Of a DNA stretch of 34,090 bases, positions 1 to 6,695 are shown piece by piece. How positions within the stretch are numbered: position 1 is the first letter of the stretch; every line of letters starts with the position of its first letter. Source of the stretch: an uncultured Dorea sp. (GTDB lineage: Bacteria > Bacillota > Clostridia > Lachnospirales > Lachnospiraceae); NCBI GenBank assembly GCA_910584615.1, contig CAJUAM010000031.1:1-34090 (forward strand). Direction: 5' to 3'. The position numbers and the translations under genes are program-made. The notes under the pieces were generated by a model. The model made no database searches. It was given only the letters and a program-made list of their open reading frames with translations, and had not been told where the DNA came from.

Positions 1-31
1 ATCCCGACATTACCACAAGGAGGTTATTTAG

Positions 32-724
32 ATGAAAAGAGGAAAGAAATATGTAGAGGCTGCAAAAGCTATTGAAAAAGGAAACCTTTACGATGTAGCA
101 GAAGCAGTTTCATTAGTAAAAAAGACCGCAATTGCCAAATTTGATGAGACAATCGAAGCTCATATCAGAACCGGATGTGATGGACGTCATGCTGACCAGC
201 AGATCCGCGGTGCTGTAGTATTGCCGCACGGAACCGGTAAAAAGATCCGCATTCTTGTATTTGCAAAAGATGCAAAAGCTGAGGAAGCTAAAGCAGCAGG
301 TGCAGACTATGTTGGAGGAGATGAACTGATTCCAAAGATTCAGAAAGAGAACTGGTTTGAATTTGACGTAGTAGTTGCTACACCAGATATGATGGGTGTT
401 GTCGGACGTCTTGGACGTGTACTTGGACCAAAGGGTCTGATGCCGAACCCGAAGGCTGGTACAGTTACTATGGATGTCACAAAGGCAATTCAGGACATCA
501 AGGCTGGTAAGATTGAGTACAGACTTGATAAGACAAACATTATCCATGTGCCGTTAGGTAAAGCTTCCTTTACCGAAGAACAGATTACGGACAACTTCCA
601 GACGCTGATCGAGGCGGTTATCAAGGCAAGACCCGCAGCAGTAAAAGGTCAGTTCTTAAAGAGCGTGACACTTTCTTCTACTATGGGACCAGGCGTTAAG
701 ATTAACCCGATGAGACTTGTATAA
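32..724 (+). CDS. rplA: 50S ribosomal protein L1
   Basis: This is a full-length L1 of 230 residues, the normal size for the family. L1 forms the mobile L1 stalk that binds 23S rRNA near the E site and helps release deacylated tRNA. The signature region around residues 118-140 (MMGVVGRLGRVLGPKGLMPN) is intact, as is the C-terminal LSSTMGPG segment. The start ATG has a perfect ribosome binding site, AAGGAGGT, at 17-24. The gene upstream (expected rplK) lies outside the window. A strong terminator follows directly, so L11-L1 is transcribed separately from L10-L12. In many bacteria L1 represses its own operon by binding the leader mRNA; that leader is not visible here. Confidence 0.98.
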   Translation: MKRGKKYVEAAKAIEKGNLYDVAEAVSLVKKTAIAKFDETIEAHIRTGCDGRHADQQIRGAVVLPHGTGKKIRILVFAKDAKAEEAKAAGADYVGGDELIPKIQKENWFEFDVVVATPDMMGVVGRLGRVLGPKGLMPNPKAGTVTMDVTKAIQDIKAGKIEYRLDKTNIIHVPLGKASFTEEQITDNFQTLIEAVIKARPAAVKGQFLKSVTLSSTMGPGVKINPMRLV

Positions 725-749
725 CCACATGTAGAGAATGATATATTTT

Positions 750-787
750 GACACCGGATTAGAAAGTGATGATCCGGTGTCTTTTTA
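750..787 (+). terminator. Rho-independent terminator after rplA
   Basis: A 10-bp perfect GC-rich stem (GACACCGGAT at 750-759 pairing with ATCCGGTGTC at 772-781) with a 12-nt loop is followed by TTTTT. It ends the rplA transcript ahead of the convergent LysR gene. Confidence 0.93.
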
Positions 788-814
788 CATGTGTCGTAGT
801 TTGATATCTGCTTA

Positions 815-1756
815 TTATCTTTGTTTTTTCATCATCGAGAGAAATTCTTCCATGACCCTGGTCTTGTATTTGTGGTTTTTATAGTAGAAGAACACTTTCC
901 GTCTGGCAGCCTCGCCGTCTAAATTGTAATAGACAAGATTTTCAAAAGAAGGAAGCTGGCTTACCAGTATATCGCTGATAAATGTAGCGCCGAGCTGGGT
1001 AGAAGCAGCCATATAAGCGGTCGATTGTTGGTTAAACTCCAGAATGATGTTGGGATGGAATCTGGCTTCCCGGCATAATCTATCGCCGCGCAGGCGCGTA
1101 TCATTGCCGGGGGCCAGCATGATAAAAGGGAGACTTGAAAATGCCTCCAGAGGAACAGCAAGAGAAGTTTCTTTGAGATAACTTTTATTTTTTATCTCGT
1201 CGTAGGAAAGCTGGTACTTCATGAGATGCTCGTGTACAGAAAAGTGCTTCGGTACTGCAAGGAGGATATGTTCTGTGCAGTACAGCTCTTTGTTGTAAAG
1301 AATATTGTCATAACGGTAATTATCTATTACCAGATCCAGATAATTATTGCTGAGCATGGATTCCAGCTGGGTAGTGTTTCCCTCTGTAATGCGGATGCGG
1401 ATGTCCGGAAAACGCTGCTTAAACTGGGTAATGAGCTGAGGCATGACATAAGCTGCGAAAAGATTGCTGGCACCAACAGATAATTGTCCGGTTTTCAGCA
1501 TGGTCAGGTTGTTGATCTGCTCTTCGACCCGTTGTTCGATCTGAGAGATCTCTTTGGCGGCTTCTATGTAGATTTCTCCGATTTCTGTAAGTTTCAGCGG
1601 AGTAGTACTTCTGTCAAATAAAGGTACACCGATCTGATCTTCTATCTTTTTGACGCGGGCGCTTAAGGAAGGCTGGCTGATGTAGAGATTCTGCGCAGCT
1701 TTTGAAAAACTCTTTTCTCTGTATATCTCATATACATATTTTTTCCATGTGAACAT
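815..1756 (-). CDS. LysR family transcriptional regulator
   Basis: A 313-residue protein with the standard LysR layout. The N-terminal winged helix-turn-helix lies at residues 1-60, with SFSKAAQNLYISQPSLSARVKKIE as the recognition region (read as SKAAQNLYISQPSLS for the core), followed by a helical linker and an effector-binding domain at about 90-295. The start ATG at 1756 follows an AGGAGAG ribosome binding site. It is divergent from the aminotransferase gene starting at 1879, the usual arrangement for a LysR protein and its target, so it probably controls that gene and itself. The effector is unknown; an amino acid or keto acid is a reasonable guess from the neighbour. The pair sits unusually between rplA and rplJ. 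Confidence 0.93.
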   Translation of the reverse strand: MFTWKKYVYEIYREKSFSKAAQNLYISQPSLSARVKKIEDQIGVPLFDRSTTPLKLTEIGEIYIEAAKEISQIEQRVEEQINNLTMLKTGQLSVGASNLFAAYVMPQLITQFKQRFPDIRIRITEGNTTQLESMLSNNYLDLVIDNYRYDNILYNKELYCTEHILLAVPKHFSVHEHLMKYQLSYDEIKNKSYLKETSLAVPLEAFSSLPFIMLAPGNDTRLRGDRLCREARFHPNIILEFNQQSTAYMAASTQLGATFISDILVSQLPSFENLVYYNLDGEAARRKVFFYYKNHKYKTRVMEEFLSMMKKQR

Positions 1757-1878
1757 AATACTCTCCTTATAGTTAAAATGATATAAGTATTATATGATTA
1801 TATATATTTGATTATATTATAACACTAGAGTATGATGGAGGCAAATAAAGAAATTCTTTTATAAAGGTGGAAAGAGTT
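1757..1878. promoter_or_regulatory. Divergent LysR / aminotransferase control region
   Basis: A very AT-rich 122-bp intergenic region separates two divergent genes. It holds a direct repeat GATTATAT at 1796-1803 and 1810-1817, spaced 14 bp start to start, in the place where a LysR tetramer would be expected to bind. No convincing -35/-10 pair stands out because the whole stretch resembles a -10 box. The operator assignment is inference from position. Confidence 0.35.
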
Positions 1879-3126
1879 ATGGAAAAGATTACAAGAGCCA
1901 AAAGAATGGAAAGGGTTCATTCAGATATCAGGGGCCCATTATTTGTAGAAGCGATGAAGATGCAGGGAAATGGAATCGATGTGCTTAAGCTGAACACGGG
2001 GAATCCGGCGACTTTTGGATTCAGGCAGCCGCAAAGCATCGAAAGAGCGCTGGAGGGACATACTGGTGACGGAGTTGGGTATTGCGATTTTAAAGGGATG
2101 CCAAAGGCCAGAGAAGCAATCTGCGAATATGAGAAGACAAAAGGGATCAGAGGGATCACGCCGGATGATGTGTTTATCGGAAATGGTGTCAGTGAGGTGG
2201 TTTCTTTTGCGCTTATGCCTCTCCTGAATGATGGGGACGAAGTGCTTATACCGACGCCGAGTTACTCTATTTGGGGAAATTCAGTCTATCTGGCAGGCGG
2301 CAGACCGGTTTTTTATGTCTGCGATGAAAAGTCTGACTGGTATCCGGACATTGAAGATATCCGTTCAAAGATTACACCTAAGACAAAAGCGATCGTTGTG
2401 ATCAATCCGAATAATCCTACCGGAATGCTGTATCCGAAAGAGATTTTAGAGGCAATTGTACAGCTTGCGCGGGAAAAAGGAATTTTGATCTTTGCGGATG
2501 AGATTTATGACAGACTGGTGATGGATGGATTAAAACATATTTCTATTGCATCTTTGGCAGAAGATCTTCCGGTCGTAACCATGAATGGCTTATCGAAATC
2601 TCATTGTCTGTGCGGCTATCGCTGTGGATGGATGGTGATCAGCGGGCCGAGAGAGCTGACTGAGGATTACAAACAGGGGATCATACAGCTTACATCTCTA
2701 AGACTTTGCGCGAATGCGCTTGCGCAGATTGTAATACCTGCGGCACTTGAGGATATGGAGACTCCGGCTGCGATGGTCCGTCCGGGAGGAAGAATTTATG
2801 AGCAGAGAGAGGCAACCGTAAGAGAGCTTGAGAAGATTGACGGGATATCATTTGTAAAAAATAACAGCGCATTTTATATATTCCCAAAACTGGATGTGAA
2901 AAAATTCAATATTACAGATGATAAACAGTTTGCGGGAGATCTTCTTCACGCGACAAATATTCTCCTTGTGCCGGGAAGCGGCTTTGACTGGCATGAGCCG
3001 GATCATTTCCGGATTGTAATGCTTCCAGAAGCAGGGGTGCTGGCAGATGCAATGAAACGTATGGGCAAGTTCCTGGATGGATATAAGCAGGGGAAAGCAT
3101 TTTCAATGTCCGGAAGAATTGCGTAA
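1879..3126 (+). CDS. PLP-dependent class I/II aminotransferase (alanine aminotransferase-like)
   Basis: A 415-residue fold-type I aminotransferase, cytosolic, transferring an amino group between an amino acid and a 2-oxo acid. Visible family features are the PNNPTG motif at about residues 176-181, the DEIYDRL motif that contacts the cofactor pyridine nitrogen, the Schiff-base lysine K240 in GLSKSHCLCGYRCGW, and a late arginine in the DHFRIVMLPE segment that usually binds the substrate carboxylate. The overall sequence is closest to the AlaT-like group. Start choice: an in-frame GTG at 1867 lies inside the ribosome binding site AAAGGTGG, so ATG at 1879 is preferred. It is divergent from a LysR gene that probably regulates it. 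Substrate specificity cannot be read from the sequence. Confidence 0.92.
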   Translation: MEKITRAKRMERVHSDIRGPLFVEAMKMQGNGIDVLKLNTGNPATFGFRQPQSIERALEGHTGDGVGYCDFKGMPKAREAICEYEKTKGIRGITPDDVFIGNGVSEVVSFALMPLLNDGDEVLIPTPSYSIWGNSVYLAGGRPVFYVCDEKSDWYPDIEDIRSKITPKTKAIVVINPNNPTGMLYPKEILEAIVQLAREKGILIFADEIYDRLVMDGLKHISIASLAEDLPVVTMNGLSKSHCLCGYRCGWMVISGPRELTEDYKQGIIQLTSLRLCANALAQIVIPAALEDMETPAAMVRPGGRIYEQREATVRELEKIDGISFVKNNSAFYIFPKLDVKKFNITDDKQFAGDLLHATNILLVPGSGFDWHEPDHFRIVMLPEAGVLADAMKRMGKFLDGYKQGKAFSMSGRIA

Positions 3127-3169
3127 TTCGATGTAAAAACAGGAAAACACAAAAAAACGGAAAAATAAG

Positions 3170-3198
3170 TTGACAGATAATCAATGAAATGCTATTCT
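3170..3198 (+). promoter_or_regulatory. Promoter of the rplJL unit
   Basis: TTGACA at 3170-3175 is followed after 17 bp by TATTCT at 3193-3198. A TGC directly before the -10 box makes it an extended -10 promoter. It lies just upstream of the L10 leader. Confidence 0.85.
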
Positions 3199-3204
3199 AT
3201 CATA

Positions 3205-3325
3205 GGACTGCCAAAGACAGCAGGTGCGAAAGCGTAAGTAGTGATACGCCTGCCGAGGAAAGTTAGATTCTTTTATGTGAATTTATATACCCTTGTGTCT
3301 TTGGATGCAAGGGTTTTTTGATATT
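3205..3325 (+). ncRNA. Ribosomal protein L10 leader (transcription attenuator)
   Basis: The region between promoter and rplJ has the architecture of the Firmicute L10 leader. CCAAAGACA at 3211-3219 is perfectly complementary to TGTCTTTGG at 3296-3304, closing a long-range stem around an internal hairpin (GCAGGTGCGA... pairing with the ...CGCCTGC segment at 3220-3254). The 3' strand of this stem falls inside the loop of a terminator hairpin (ACCCTTG 3289-3295 with CAAGGGT 3308-3314, then TTTTTT). In this RNA family, L10 or the L10-L12 complex binds the leader and shifts the balance to termination, giving autogenous control. Confidence 0.88.
3289..3319 (+). terminator. Attenuator terminator inside the L10 leader
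   Basis: The stem ACCCTTG (3289-3295) with CAAGGGT (3308-3314) has a 12-nt loop and ends in a run of six T at 3314-3319. It lies 50 bp upstream of rplJ and is the conditional terminator of the leader rather than the end of the aminotransferase transcript alone. Confidence 0.85.
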
Positions 3326-3369
3326 CCTTATAGCAGTCAATACAAATAATATAAGGAGGTGCACCATTC

Positions 3370-3936
3370 GTGGCAAAAGTCGAATTAAAACAACCAATCG
3401 TGCAGACGATTGCAGATGATGTAAAAGACGCGGCAAGCGTTGTGCTGGTTGACTACCGTGGACTTACTGTTGCACAGGACACAGCTCTTCGTAAACAGTT
3501 GAGAGAAGCAGGGATCACATACAAGGTTTGCAAGAACACTATGATGAAAAGAGCTTTTGAAGGAACTGAGTTTGCGGTTTTAGACGAGCACTTGGAAGGA
3601 CCAAGCGCATTGGCGATTTCCAAAGACGATGCAACAGCTCCAGCCAGAATTCTTGCTAAGTTTGCGAAAGAGGCGAAAGCTCTTGAGATGAAGGCTGGTG
3701 TAGTTGAAGGCGCGGCTTACGATGCGAAAGAGCTGCAGGCGTTGGCAAGTATTCCGTCAAGAGAAGAACTTCTCTCTAAATTGCTCGGAAGCTTACAGTC
3801 ACCGATCACCAATCTTGCCCGTGTTCTTAATCAGATTGCAGAGCAGGGCGGCGCAGAGGCTTGTGAAAGCGCAGGCGCGGTAGAAGAAGCAACAGAAGCT
3901 CCTGCCGAAGAGGCGGCAGAAGCTCCGGCAGAGTAG
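3370..3936 (+). CDS. rplJ: 50S ribosomal protein L10
   Basis: L10 is the base of the L7/L12 stalk; it binds 23S rRNA with L11 and carries the L12 dimers on its C-terminal helix. The protein is 188 residues. The N-terminal domain has the typical VVLVDYRGLTVAQDTALRKQ pattern (core DYRGLTV) and the KNTMMKRA segment. The helix that binds L12 lies at about 125-160. A further Ala/Glu-rich tail of about 25 residues extends the protein beyond the commoner 165-175 length, a low-complexity feature seen in some Clostridia. Start is GTG at 3370, nine bases after a perfect AAGGAGGT at 3353-3360. It is co-transcribed with rplL and regulated by the preceding leader. Confidence 0.97.
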   Translation: MAKVELKQPIVQTIADDVKDAASVVLVDYRGLTVAQDTALRKQLREAGITYKVCKNTMMKRAFEGTEFAVLDEHLEGPSALAISKDDATAPARILAKFAKEAKALEMKAGVVEGAAYDAKELQALASIPSREELLSKLLGSLQSPITNLARVLNQIAEQGGAEACESAGAVEEATEAPAEEAAEAPAE

Positions 3937-3994
3937 GAATCTACTTGTTATGTCCGGATTAGAAATGTTTAATATTTTATAGGAGGATAATATA

Positions 3995-4369
3995 ATGGCA
4001 AAATTAACAACAGCTGAATTTATTGATGCTATCAAAGAGTTATCAGTATTAGAGTTGAATGAATTAGTAAAAGCATGTGAAGAAGAGTTTGGTGTGTCTG
4101 CAGCAGCAGGAGTAGTAGTTGCAGCAGCAGGCGGAGAGGCAGCAGCAGAGGAAGAGCAGACAGAGTTCAATGTAGAGTTAGTATCTGCAGGCGCTTCCAA
4201 AGTTAAGGTTATCAAGGTTGTTCGTGAGATTACAGGTCTTGGACTGAAAGAGGCTAAGGCTGTAGTTGACGAAGCTCCGAAGGTAGTAAAAGAAGGCGTT
4301 TCCAAAGAAGAGGCTGAAGCAATCAAGGCTAAACTTGAGGCTGAAGGTGCAGAAGTTAACCTTAAATAA
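3995..4369 (+). CDS. rplL: 50S ribosomal protein L7/L12
   Basis: A full-length 124-residue L7/L12, the multicopy stalk protein that recruits and activates translational GTPases. The N-terminal dimerisation domain (residues 1-35), the Ala/Glu-rich hinge (about 37-56) and the compact C-terminal domain are all recognisable. The GTPase-contact surface in KVKVIKVVREITGLGLKEAK and the ending EAEGAEVNLK (core EGAEV) are standard. The ribosome binding site TAGGAGG is at 3980-3986. The gene is 58 bp after rplJ and followed by a terminator. In most Bacillota rpoB follows soon after; here it is nearly 12 kb away. Confidence 0.98.
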   Translation: MAKLTTAEFIDAIKELSVLELNELVKACEEEFGVSAAAGVVVAAAGGEAAAEEEQTEFNVELVSAGASKVKVIKVVREITGLGLKEAKAVVDEAPKVVKEGVSKEEAEAIKAKLEAEGAEVNLK

Positions 4370-4388
4370 TTTTATAGGTCATTATGAG

Positions 4389-4416
4389 AGCCGTTTCGCA
4401 AAGAAGCGGCTTTTTT
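4389..4416 (+). terminator. Rho-independent terminator after rplL
   Basis: AGCCGTTTC at 4389-4397 pairs with GAAGCGGCT at 4403-4411 (one G-T pair), with a 5-nt loop, followed by TTTTTT through 4416. It separates rplJL from everything downstream. Confidence 0.93.
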
Positions 4417-4446
4417 ATATGTTTTTCTATAATATTACATACGCAG

Positions 4447-4452
4447 TATAAT
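4447..4452 (+). promoter_or_regulatory. Possible -10 box for the small membrane protein gene
   Basis: A perfect TATAAT lies 170 bp upstream of the 4627 start, but no good -35 hexamer is found 16-18 bp before it. The rest of 4417-4610 is AT-rich and shows only an imperfect inverted repeat around 4488-4533. Confidence 0.3.
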
Positions 4453-4626
4453 GGTAAAATTGTGCCTAATATAGTAAAAAGGTTTCAGGCAGACGGTACG
4501 ATATGTAAAATATATGCATATGCTGTTTGTCTATCATGAGATGGACATAAGAGTATATTAGAATCGATGCTTTAAAGAAAGAGGCAGATTTCGTCTGAAG
4601 CAGTATATTTTACAGGAGGGATGAGT

Positions 4627-5046
4627 TTGAAAAAGATGCTGAAAGGATTGTCAGTGCTGCAGATTGTCATAGGTATCTTAGGAATGGCTGTGGCAATAGC
4701 TACTTTGGCTCTTGGGAAATTAATGGATAGCGAGGCGGAAATGACTATGCAGCAGCAGGCTCTTACCGCAATGATGGTGTCCGCCGTACTGGGAATGGTG
4801 TCTTCAGTGTTTAATTTCGGATGCGGCTACTGTGGTCTGAAAGGTGCCGGAGGGAATCTAAAGAAATTGTCCGTGGCGATCAGAATGGGATGGCTGGGAC
4901 TGGCTGCAGCTATAGTGTCTGGAGTGCTGACACTGTTTGGCGATGTAACTATAGAACGAGTATACATGGTTGCAGCCAGCAGCGTTGTGCCGGTTCTGTT
5001 TCTTGTATCTGCGATCAGTGTGAAGGACAGTTATGGAGATTACTGA
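4627..5046 (+). CDS. Small four-helix membrane protein, function unknown
   Basis: I do not recognise a named family. The protein is about 139 residues and strongly hydrophobic, with four predicted membrane helices: near residues 5-27 (VLQIVIGILGMAVAIATLAL), 42-62 (including a GCGYCG cluster), 76-98 (GWLGLAAAIVSGVLTLFG) and 105-127 (VYMVAASSVVPVLFLVSAI). The loops are short, and there is no signal peptide cleavage site or catalytic motif. Start choice: the ribosome binding site AGGAGG (4614-4619) is only one base from the ATG at 4621 but seven from the TTG at 4627, so TTG is preferred; ATG would add two residues. The gene stands alone after the rplL terminator and convergent to the acetolactate synthase remnant. 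Confidence 0.7.
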   Translation: MKKMLKGLSVLQIVIGILGMAVAIATLALGKLMDSEAEMTMQQQALTAMMVSAVLGMVSSVFNFGCGYCGLKGAGGNLKKLSVAIRMGWLGLAAAIVSGVLTLFGDVTIERVYMVAASSVVPVLFLVSAISVKDSYGDY

Positions 5047-5067
5047 TTTTGAAAAGTACGGATCATT

Positions 5068-5349
5068 TCAGTCAGTGCTTTCCCCACTTTCCAAAATCAT
5101 GTCATTAAGGGCGTTTCCCGGCGGCATGGTTCCGTAGCTTTCTGCCAGTGCTATAAAATCAGGCGTATATTCTGGACAGCAATGATTCGGGGTATTGCAG
5201 CATGCTTCACAGTTTCTCCAGTAACGCATGCAGGTATTCGAATAGTGCCTGTCATAAAACATCTCCTGCCATTGCCGCACATTTCTTGGAGTAATTATGT
5301 ATAACTGCGGAAAGTTTAAAGCATCTGGAAGATGAGCCGATAAAAGAGT
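5068..5349 (-). pseudogene. Acetolactate synthase-like fragment (ilvB remnant)
   Basis: An open frame of about 90 codons on the minus strand has no proper start; only a GTG at 5280 or an ATG at 5262 without spaced ribosome binding sites could initiate it. The peptide contains VRQWQEMFYDRHYSNT and, further on, YTPDFIALAESYG. These match the C-terminal TPP-binding domain of acetolactate synthase large subunits, where GMVRQWQ...FY..RYS is followed by PDFVKLAEAYG. Between them is a Cys-rich stretch (CEACCNTPNHCC). The upstream part of the domain, including the GDG TPP motif, is missing, and homology is lost again after LAESYG. I read this as an internal scrap of a deleted ilvB-type gene. A short expressed Cys-rich protein is the alternative. 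The recognition rests on memory of the family, not on a search. Confidence 0.6.
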
Positions 5350-5351
5350 TT

Positions 5352-5401
5352 AGGGAGTTATAAAATCATCACATCAGATGATCTTGTAACTCCCTTCCTG
5401 T
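5352..5401. terminator. Terminator hairpin downstream of the RuBisCO-like gene
   Basis: A nearly perfect 19-bp inverted repeat (5352-5370 with 5377-5395, one A-C mismatch and one G-T pair) has a 6-nt loop. On the plus strand it is followed by TCCTGTTTTTAT, on the minus strand by AAACTCTTTTA. It ends the leftward MBL - RuBisCO-like unit and may act in both directions. The ilvB remnant begins at its edge. Confidence 0.75.
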
Positions 5402-5409
5402 TTTTATAA

Positions 5410-6675
5410 CTATTTTACGAAAGTACGCAGCGCGCAGGAGAGTTCCTCATGGCTGTCTGCGTATGATTCCAGAGAAGTCCGGGAAAGCACTGCCTTCACG
5501 GCCTGCCGCATAGCAGCCACACCTGCGGCGGCTCCCATTGGATGGCCCTGGATGGCGCCTCCGGCGGCAAGTATGATATCACGACCGCAGTCTGTTATAA
5601 GCTGCGGCACCAGACCCGGGTGGACACCCCCTCCGCAGACCGGCATGCAAGGCATTAGATGGTGGTCAGGGAGTATGAGATGCTGTAGAGTTTTCTGGTA
5701 TTGCAGGTTTGTGAGAGGATATCCCCCGTAAGGAGTATTCATCATCACCATATCGGCTCCTGCCATCCGGGCAAATTTCCCGACGGACAAGTGAGAACTG
5801 AGACCAGAAGTCAAACCTTCGTTTGAAATTCCTGAACCGGCATAATGACCCATAATAAGAACATCTGTCGATTCGGAAATATACTGAAAGGTACTGTAAC
5901 CTACAGTAGAAAAACACATCATTACTGCATGTACTCCCGCATCGATCACTGATTTTAAAGTATCTAAGATCTTATTTGATGAGGAAGTGATATTGCATAT
6001 GTAAGTTGTATAGATCCCGGTCTTTTCATATGCGGCTTCGGCTGCTTTTAAATAAGCTTTCGCGCGTTTCCCCGCGCGGCAGAAATCTGGATCGCCAAGC
6101 AGCTCGTCATCTTTGATAAAATCAATCCCACCCATTGCGACATCGTAAAAGATCCGTGCGCCTTCTTCGGGAGTTAAGCCGGTACAAGGCTTTATCATAT
6201 TCAGAAGGAGCGGTGTTTCAGGCAGAGAGCCGGTAAGTTTCCTGATACCCTCTATGCCGTATTTGGGTCCTTTAAATTCTGCGACAAAACTTTCAGGTAA
6301 TTGAAGGTCAACTAATTTTACCTGGGCGCTTGTCGAAGCATCATTTCCTAAAAGCGTTGTAAAAAGCATAGGAAGATCAGAGCCAAAATTAGCAGTGGGG
6401 TAGGCGATCTGGACAAAATAGGTACGGCAGTCATCACAGAGCTGGGAAGATAATTCCATAGGGGGTGCCTCCAGGATATTTGCAACTTTTCCCATGTAAA
6501 GTTCTTGCATTTTATCAGATATACCCGGAACATCTACCCACGTTCCAAGTGTTTGTCCTAATGCCATTTTTTTTGCTTTATCTACGATATCCTCGCCTTT
6601 AGGAAGTTCTATATAGTAAGTAGCTAATGCGTAATTTTTTGAACTGCTATCCTCTGGTAATATAAATCTGTTCAT
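5410..6675 (-). CDS. RuBisCO-like protein (form IV, large-subunit family)
   Basis: A 421-residue member of the RuBisCO large-subunit family with an N-terminal alpha/beta domain (about 1-130) and a TIM barrel (about 135-421). Active-site elements retained are LGTW at 43-46, GN at 110-111, the IKPCTG lysine K162 (RuBisCO K175), the metal-site motif KDDE at 188-191 (K188 being the carbamylated lysine), H277 (RuBisCO H294), and the phosphate-binding GGG at 348-350 and AGG at 371-373. Missing are the loop-6 GKLEG with its CO2-positioning lysine (here YGGYP) and the histidine equivalent to H327. That pattern means it should enolise a carbonyl substrate but not fix CO2. Known RuBisCO-like proteins are diketo-methylthiopentyl-phosphate enolase, a methylthioribulose-phosphate isomerase and the apionate-pathway transcarboxylase. 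None of their partner genes is present, so the reaction here is open. It lies 20 bp after the MBL gene in one leftward unit. Confidence 0.93.
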   Translation of the reverse strand: MNRFILPEDSSSKNYALATYYIELPKGEDIVDKAKKMALGQTLGTWVDVPGISDKMQELYMGKVANILEAPPMELSSQLCDDCRTYFVQIAYPTANFGSDLPMLFTTLLGNDASTSAQVKLVDLQLPESFVAEFKGPKYGIEGIRKLTGSLPETPLLLNMIKPCTGLTPEEGARIFYDVAMGGIDFIKDDELLGDPDFCRAGKRAKAYLKAAEAAYEKTGIYTTYICNITSSSNKILDTLKSVIDAGVHAVMMCFSTVGYSTFQYISESTDVLIMGHYAGSGISNEGLTSGLSSHLSVGKFARMAGADMVMMNTPYGGYPLTNLQYQKTLQHLILPDHHLMPCMPVCGGGVHPGLVPQLITDCGRDIILAAGGAIQGHPMGAAAGVAAMRQAVKAVLSRTSLESYADSHEELSCALRTFVK

Positions 6676-6695
6676 AGCTTTATCCTTTATGTGTT

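Noticed and set aside
4417..4610. Possible riboswitch or small RNA between rplL and the membrane protein gene
   Set aside because: Only an imperfect AT-rich inverted repeat is seen, with no terminator or recognisable riboswitch core.
5410..6675. Functional carbon-fixing RuBisCO
   Set aside because: The loop-6 GKLEG lysine and the H327 equivalent are absent, and no phosphoribulokinase or small subunit is present.
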